A DNA stretch of 64,000 nt from Pseudomonas sp. ok272 (lineage in GTDB: Bacteria; Pseudomonadota; Gammaproteobacteria; Pseudomonadales; Pseudomonadaceae), in NCBI RefSeq assembly GCF_900109995.1, contig NZ_FOCB01000002.1, positions 226,971 to 290,970 on the forward strand, read 5' to 3'. A program made the translations under genes and the position numbers. Position 1 is the stretch's first letter, and the number at the start of each line of letters is the position of its first letter. The notes under the pieces were generated by a model. It was not told the origin of the DNA. It made no database searches and saw only the letters and a list, made by a program, of their open reading frames with translations. Positions 57,450-64,000 of this stretch are shown here, in pieces.

Positions 57450-59741
57450 TCAGAGGTTCTCGTAGCGATTCATGTCCAGCACGCCCTCTTCCACCGGGTC
57501 GGTTTCCTGGAGGTAGCGGCTCAGGTCGTGGAAGTACACCCAGAACAGCGGATGGCTGCGGCGAATGCCCCAGCGCTCGACGATTTTTTCGAAGCGCTGG
57601 GCATCCTTGGCGCTTTCCATCTGCGCGACGAACTGCGGCACCTCATCGGCCGGGATGTTGAACATGAAGTTGGGGTAGCTGCTCAGCACGCCGGGATACA
57701 GGGTCAAGGTGTCCAGCCCCGGCTGGTAGCGCAATGACTCGCCGAGCATGAACGCCACGTTGCTGTGGGCGCGATTGCGCAGCAGGCTGTAGACCGCGCG
57801 CTGGCCGCTCTTGGTTTCGATGCGCAGCATCGTGGCCTCGGGCAACTGGTCAATCACCCTGAGCCCCGCTGCCGGGCGTGACGCCAGGCGGCTCAGGGCC
57901 TGCTCGGCGCCCTGCAGGGCCGGGTCGATGTTGGGTCGTGAGCAGTAGGCACCGGCACAGCGGTTGATCGGGTCAGGCCGCGCGTTCAAGTCACCGTAGC
58001 GGGCCAGCAATTGCGTGGTGAAGTCGCGCTTGGGGTCCTTGGGATCGAGCTTGAGCGCGGTCGGCGTGTCGTCGTCGATGCTTTCGTAGTCGAGCCACAT
58101 CTTGAACTTGCCGCTGCTCTGGTACCAATCGTCGAGATAGCCGTCACGGGAGTCAGCGGGCATCAGGCGCAGGAAGTTCTGCTCGGCACCATTGCGTATC
58201 AGGTCGAAGTACAACCGGGTCTGGGCCTGGTGCGAGACATTGCCGAACACGTCGAAGTTGACCGCCAACTGGTAATACGTGCGTTCGAGCAACGGGAAGT
58301 CGAACAGCCACATCGTTTGTGGCACGTCGCCGATCAAGCCCTTGGTCACCGAGGCGCTGTCGAAGTGGCGGAAGATGCTGAGCAAGGCGTTGTCGTTGCC
58401 GGCCCACAGGTTCGACCAACTGGGCGCTGGCGCCTGCGCATAGCTGTCGCGGCGCAGGGCTTCGTATTGGTTGCGCTTGTCGCGGTAGGCGTGCCACAGG
58501 CTCAAGACACTGCCGACATCGTCGTTCTGCCCGGGCATGGCCAGCAACGGCGTAGCCTGCGCCCGGTAGTTGGGGTCGACCACGTACAGGTCATGTTCCG
58601 GCGCCTGGAACAACGCCCAGAAGTTGTCGCGGATCACGTCGGTCGCGATCTGCCCACGGCACACCGGGCCGCGGATGAAGGTGCGCACGAAGTACTCGGC
58701 GTTATCGAGCATGAACTGATAGCGCGCCTGCACCGGGATCGCCTGGAACGTCTCGAACGGGTTGGCCCGGCGCTCCGGGCCGTAGCCGGGCAAGGCGTCG
58801 ACGGTCCAGTCGCCGCTGTAGAACAGGCTCTTGACCCGCGCCATCTTCGCCGGGCTCAGCGGATAGGTGATGTGGGTCTTGTGCACGATCACCCCCTGCA
58901 CCGGCCACAGGCGATAGTAGATCTGGGTGCCCGGGTCGTCGTTGGGGCGCCGGCTGTTGATCAGGTCAATTGGCTGGCCGGTGGGGGTACGCGAGCGCAC
59001 CCACTGGAAGAAATGCCCCGGCTCGCCGTCCTTGAAGTACAGGTGCGCAAGAAACCAGTGCTCGAACAACCAACGTGCCACCAGGCTTTGCCGGGCGCCC
59101 GGTGCATTGAGCAGGTTCTCCCATTGCACCACCTGCATTGCCTCTTGCGCACTCGGCGCCAGGCCTTGCTCGTCGATGGGCGCGCCGGAGGCCAGCCAGC
59201 GTTGCAGGGTCTGGTATTGCTGGGTGGTCAGGCCGGTCACTGCCAGTGGCATGCCTTCTTTCGGGTGCTGGCTGGCGTAGTCGTCGAACTCACTCGGCTG
59301 CGAGCACATATTGGCCCGGTTCAGGCCCAGGACGATCTCTTCCGGCAGCTTGGCGTTGGGTTGCAGCGGGGTCTGGTGACCCAATTCCAGCATGCGTGCC
59401 ATCAACCCGGCCTGACTGGCCTGGGCGTCGAGCACTGAATAGAAGCCCTGGTGTTGCCAGGCCGCCGTGCCAAACGCGTCGTAGAACAAGCGGGTTGGCT
59501 GCGCGGCCTTGCTGCGCTCACCCAGGTACACCGGAATCTTGGTCGCGCCCCGCGCCGCGCCCTCGCCGCTGCCCAGGTTGAGCTGACAGGCGGCGTCGTA
59601 GCAGGCGTGGCAGGCCACGCATTTCTCGGTGAAGATCGGTTGGATATCGCGGGTATAGGAAATCGCCGGCACCGGGCCTTGGGCACGGGCAGCGCTGCCG
59701 ATGAGCAGCACACAGAGGCAGATGAAAGCGCGATACGACAT
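57450..59741 (-). CDS. cti: Fatty acid cis/trans isomerase Cti
   Basis: A 763-residue periplasmic c-type heme protein with a signal peptide (cleaved near SAARA-QGP) and a heme site CVACH (about residues 40-44). It isomerises cis-unsaturated membrane phospholipid acyl chains to trans in response to solvents or heat, a trait typical of Pseudomonas. Length and sequence character (e.g. RRPNDDPGTQIYYRLWPVQGVIVHKTHITYPL) match the family. It reads as a single gene, on the opposite strand to metH. Confidence 0.94.
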   Translation of the reverse strand: MSYRAFICLCVLLIGSAARAQGPVPAISYTRDIQPIFTEKCVACHACYDAACQLNLGSGEGAARGATKIPVYLGERSKAAQPTRLFYDAFGTAAWQHQGFYSVLDAQASQAGLMARMLELGHQTPLQPNAKLPEEIVLGLNRANMCSQPSEFDDYASQHPKEGMPLAVTGLTTQQYQTLQRWLASGAPIDEQGLAPSAQEAMQVVQWENLLNAPGARQSLVARWLFEHWFLAHLYFKDGEPGHFFQWVRSRTPTGQPIDLINSRRPNDDPGTQIYYRLWPVQGVIVHKTHITYPLSPAKMARVKSLFYSGDWTVDALPGYGPERRANPFETFQAIPVQARYQFMLDNAEYFVRTFIRGPVCRGQIATDVIRDNFWALFQAPEHDLYVVDPNYRAQATPLLAMPGQNDDVGSVLSLWHAYRDKRNQYEALRRDSYAQAPAPSWSNLWAGNDNALLSIFRHFDSASVTKGLIGDVPQTMWLFDFPLLERTYYQLAVNFDVFGNVSHQAQTRLYFDLIRNGAEQNFLRLMPADSRDGYLDDWYQSSGKFKMWLDYESIDDDTPTALKLDPKDPKRDFTTQLLARYGDLNARPDPINRCAGAYCSRPNIDPALQGAEQALSRLASRPAAGLRVIDQLPEATMLRIETKSGQRAVYSLLRNRAHSNVAFMLGESLRYQPGLDTLTLYPGVLSSYPNFMFNIPADEVPQFVAQMESAKDAQRFEKIVERWGIRRSHPLFWVYFHDLSRYLQETDPVEEGVLDMNRYENL

Positions 59742-59827
59742 GTCCTTGGGTCCCGATCATAAAAAAACGCCGCGATTCTACCGCAGTGCCGTTGACTTAA
59801 AACCGTCTCGACGTTGAACCGACACCT

Positions 59828-59918
59828 GTGGCGAGCGAGCGTGCTCGCGGTGGGTCGCGCAGTGGCCGCAAAAATAGCGACTGCTGCGCAGTCCAGCGCG
59901 AGCACGCTCGCTCGCCAC
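59828..59918. repeat. REP-like inverted pair, GTGGCGAGCGAGCGTGCTCGC variant
   Basis: The arms GTGGCGAGCGAGCGTGCTCG and its inverse differ from the other REPs in the window (GCGAGCG in place of GGAGCG), so this is a separate subfamily. It lies between the divergent cti and metH genes, in the promoter region. Confidence 0.87.
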
Positions 59919-60035
59919 ACCGTGAACACCTACCCTTAACATGAGCGATATTCATGTAAAAGCGCCTTATGCACTAAAAGCGCGCAGGTTTGCTATCATC
60001 TCGGCCCTCCGTTATGGCCTTTCCAGGTAGTCCTC

Positions 60036-63746
<3,711 letters not shown>

Positions 63747-63761
63747 TCGCAACGATCAACT

Positions 63762-63797
63762 GTGGGAGCGAACCTGCTCGCGAACGCGCGAGCAGGC
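63762..63797. repeat. REP pair with collapsed spacer
   Basis: A forward REP (GTGGGAGCGAACCTGCTCGC) runs almost directly into a partial inverted arm (GCGCGAGCAGGCCCAC), so the usual spacer and part of an arm are missing. It follows metH by 15 bases. Confidence 0.75.
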
Positions 63798-63869
63798 CCA
63801 CCACCCTGGTCCACGGCGAACACACATCCCGTGTCAGGCCCGGATTCCTTGTAGGAGCGAGGCTCGCCC

Positions 63870-64000
63870 TAATGCCAGTCAGTTAAGCGAAAACCACGTG
63901 GGAGCGAGCCTGCTCGCGATAGCAGTAGGTCAGTCAACGGAGATGTTGGCTGTGTTGCCGTCTTCGCGAGCAGGCTCGCTCCCACAGGTTTGGCGCCTTA
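63870..64000 (+). mobile_element. 145-bp MITE-like element, copy C (cut by the window end)
   Basis: It begins with the same 18-bp end (TAATGCCAGTCAGTTAAG) in a REP core (left flank AGGCTCGCCC, 63860-63869) and follows copy B almost base for base. The window ends 14 bases before the expected right end, so its second direct repeat cannot be checked. Confidence 0.8.

Noticed and set aside
59919..60035. Riboswitch (SAH or cobalamin) before metH
   Set aside because: None of the conserved blocks of either aptamer is present; only about 115 bases of ordinary leader lie after the REP pair.

Overview
The window is chromosomal DNA of a Pseudomonas of the fluorescens complex. The evidence is the high-GC coding bias, the gene neighbourhoods (gacA-uvrC-pgsA-tRNA-Gly, cobW-cobN-chlD, yejABEF), and roughly twenty copies of the REP palindromes (GTGGGAGCGAGCCTGCTCGC type) that litter intergenic DNA in this group. 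There is no phage, integrase or intact transposase.

Layout. (1) 1-13,033: a hydroxyproline locus. It holds the end of 4-hydroxyproline 2-epimerase, a three-subunit D-hydroxyproline dehydrogenase, a PAS-AraC regulator, an ABC importer operon with a fused aconitase-X (cis-3-hydroxyproline dehydratase) gene inside it, pyrroline-4-hydroxy-2-carboxylate deaminase, 2-oxoglutarate semialdehyde dehydrogenase, and a Pyr2C/Pip2C reductase. Together they can convert trans-4-hydroxyproline to 2-oxoglutarate and cis-3-hydroxyproline to proline. (2) 13,160-14,175: gene debris and a VOC protein. (3) 14,401-18,468: napEDABC periplasmic nitrate reductase (napE is only 54 codons). (4) 18,624-22,708, minus strand: tRNA-Gly, pgsA, uvrC, gacA, a nitrilase-family hydrolase. 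(5) 22,868-24,403: a DAHP synthase preceded by two aromatic-rich leader peptides and a terminator. (6) 24,458-32,846: a three-repeat hypothetical protein, a signal-less lipase, a parvulin, yejABEF. (7) 32,986-38,943: 3-hydroxybutyrate catabolism (sigma-54 activator, GntP permease, 3-hydroxybutyrate dehydrogenase, acetoacetyl-CoA synthetase) with a good -24/-12 promoter. (8) 39,411-46,152, minus strand: an ABC importer, RidA, IclR, a PLP D-amino-acid ammonia-lyase and KDG kinase; the gene set fits D-glucosaminate catabolism. (9) 46,790-56,450: cobalt/cobalamin genes (chlD with a -1 frameshift signal, cobN, cobW, cbtBA, cobE, cobM) driven by two divergent cobalamin riboswitches. (10) 56,640-63,746: nfuA, cti and B12-dependent metH.

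The most notable non-gene signals are an A AAA AAG slippery site with a 13-bp hairpin joining the two halves of chlD; a nested repeat (a 145-bp element with 18-bp terminal inverted repeats, carrying a REP pair and itself sitting inside another REP pair) present three times; a tandem aromatic leader arrangement before DAHP synthase; a shared 18-bp palindromic operator in front of two hydroxyproline transcription units; and a REP element translated in frame inside cobN.

All function calls come from reading the sequence and remembered family knowledge; no database search was run.
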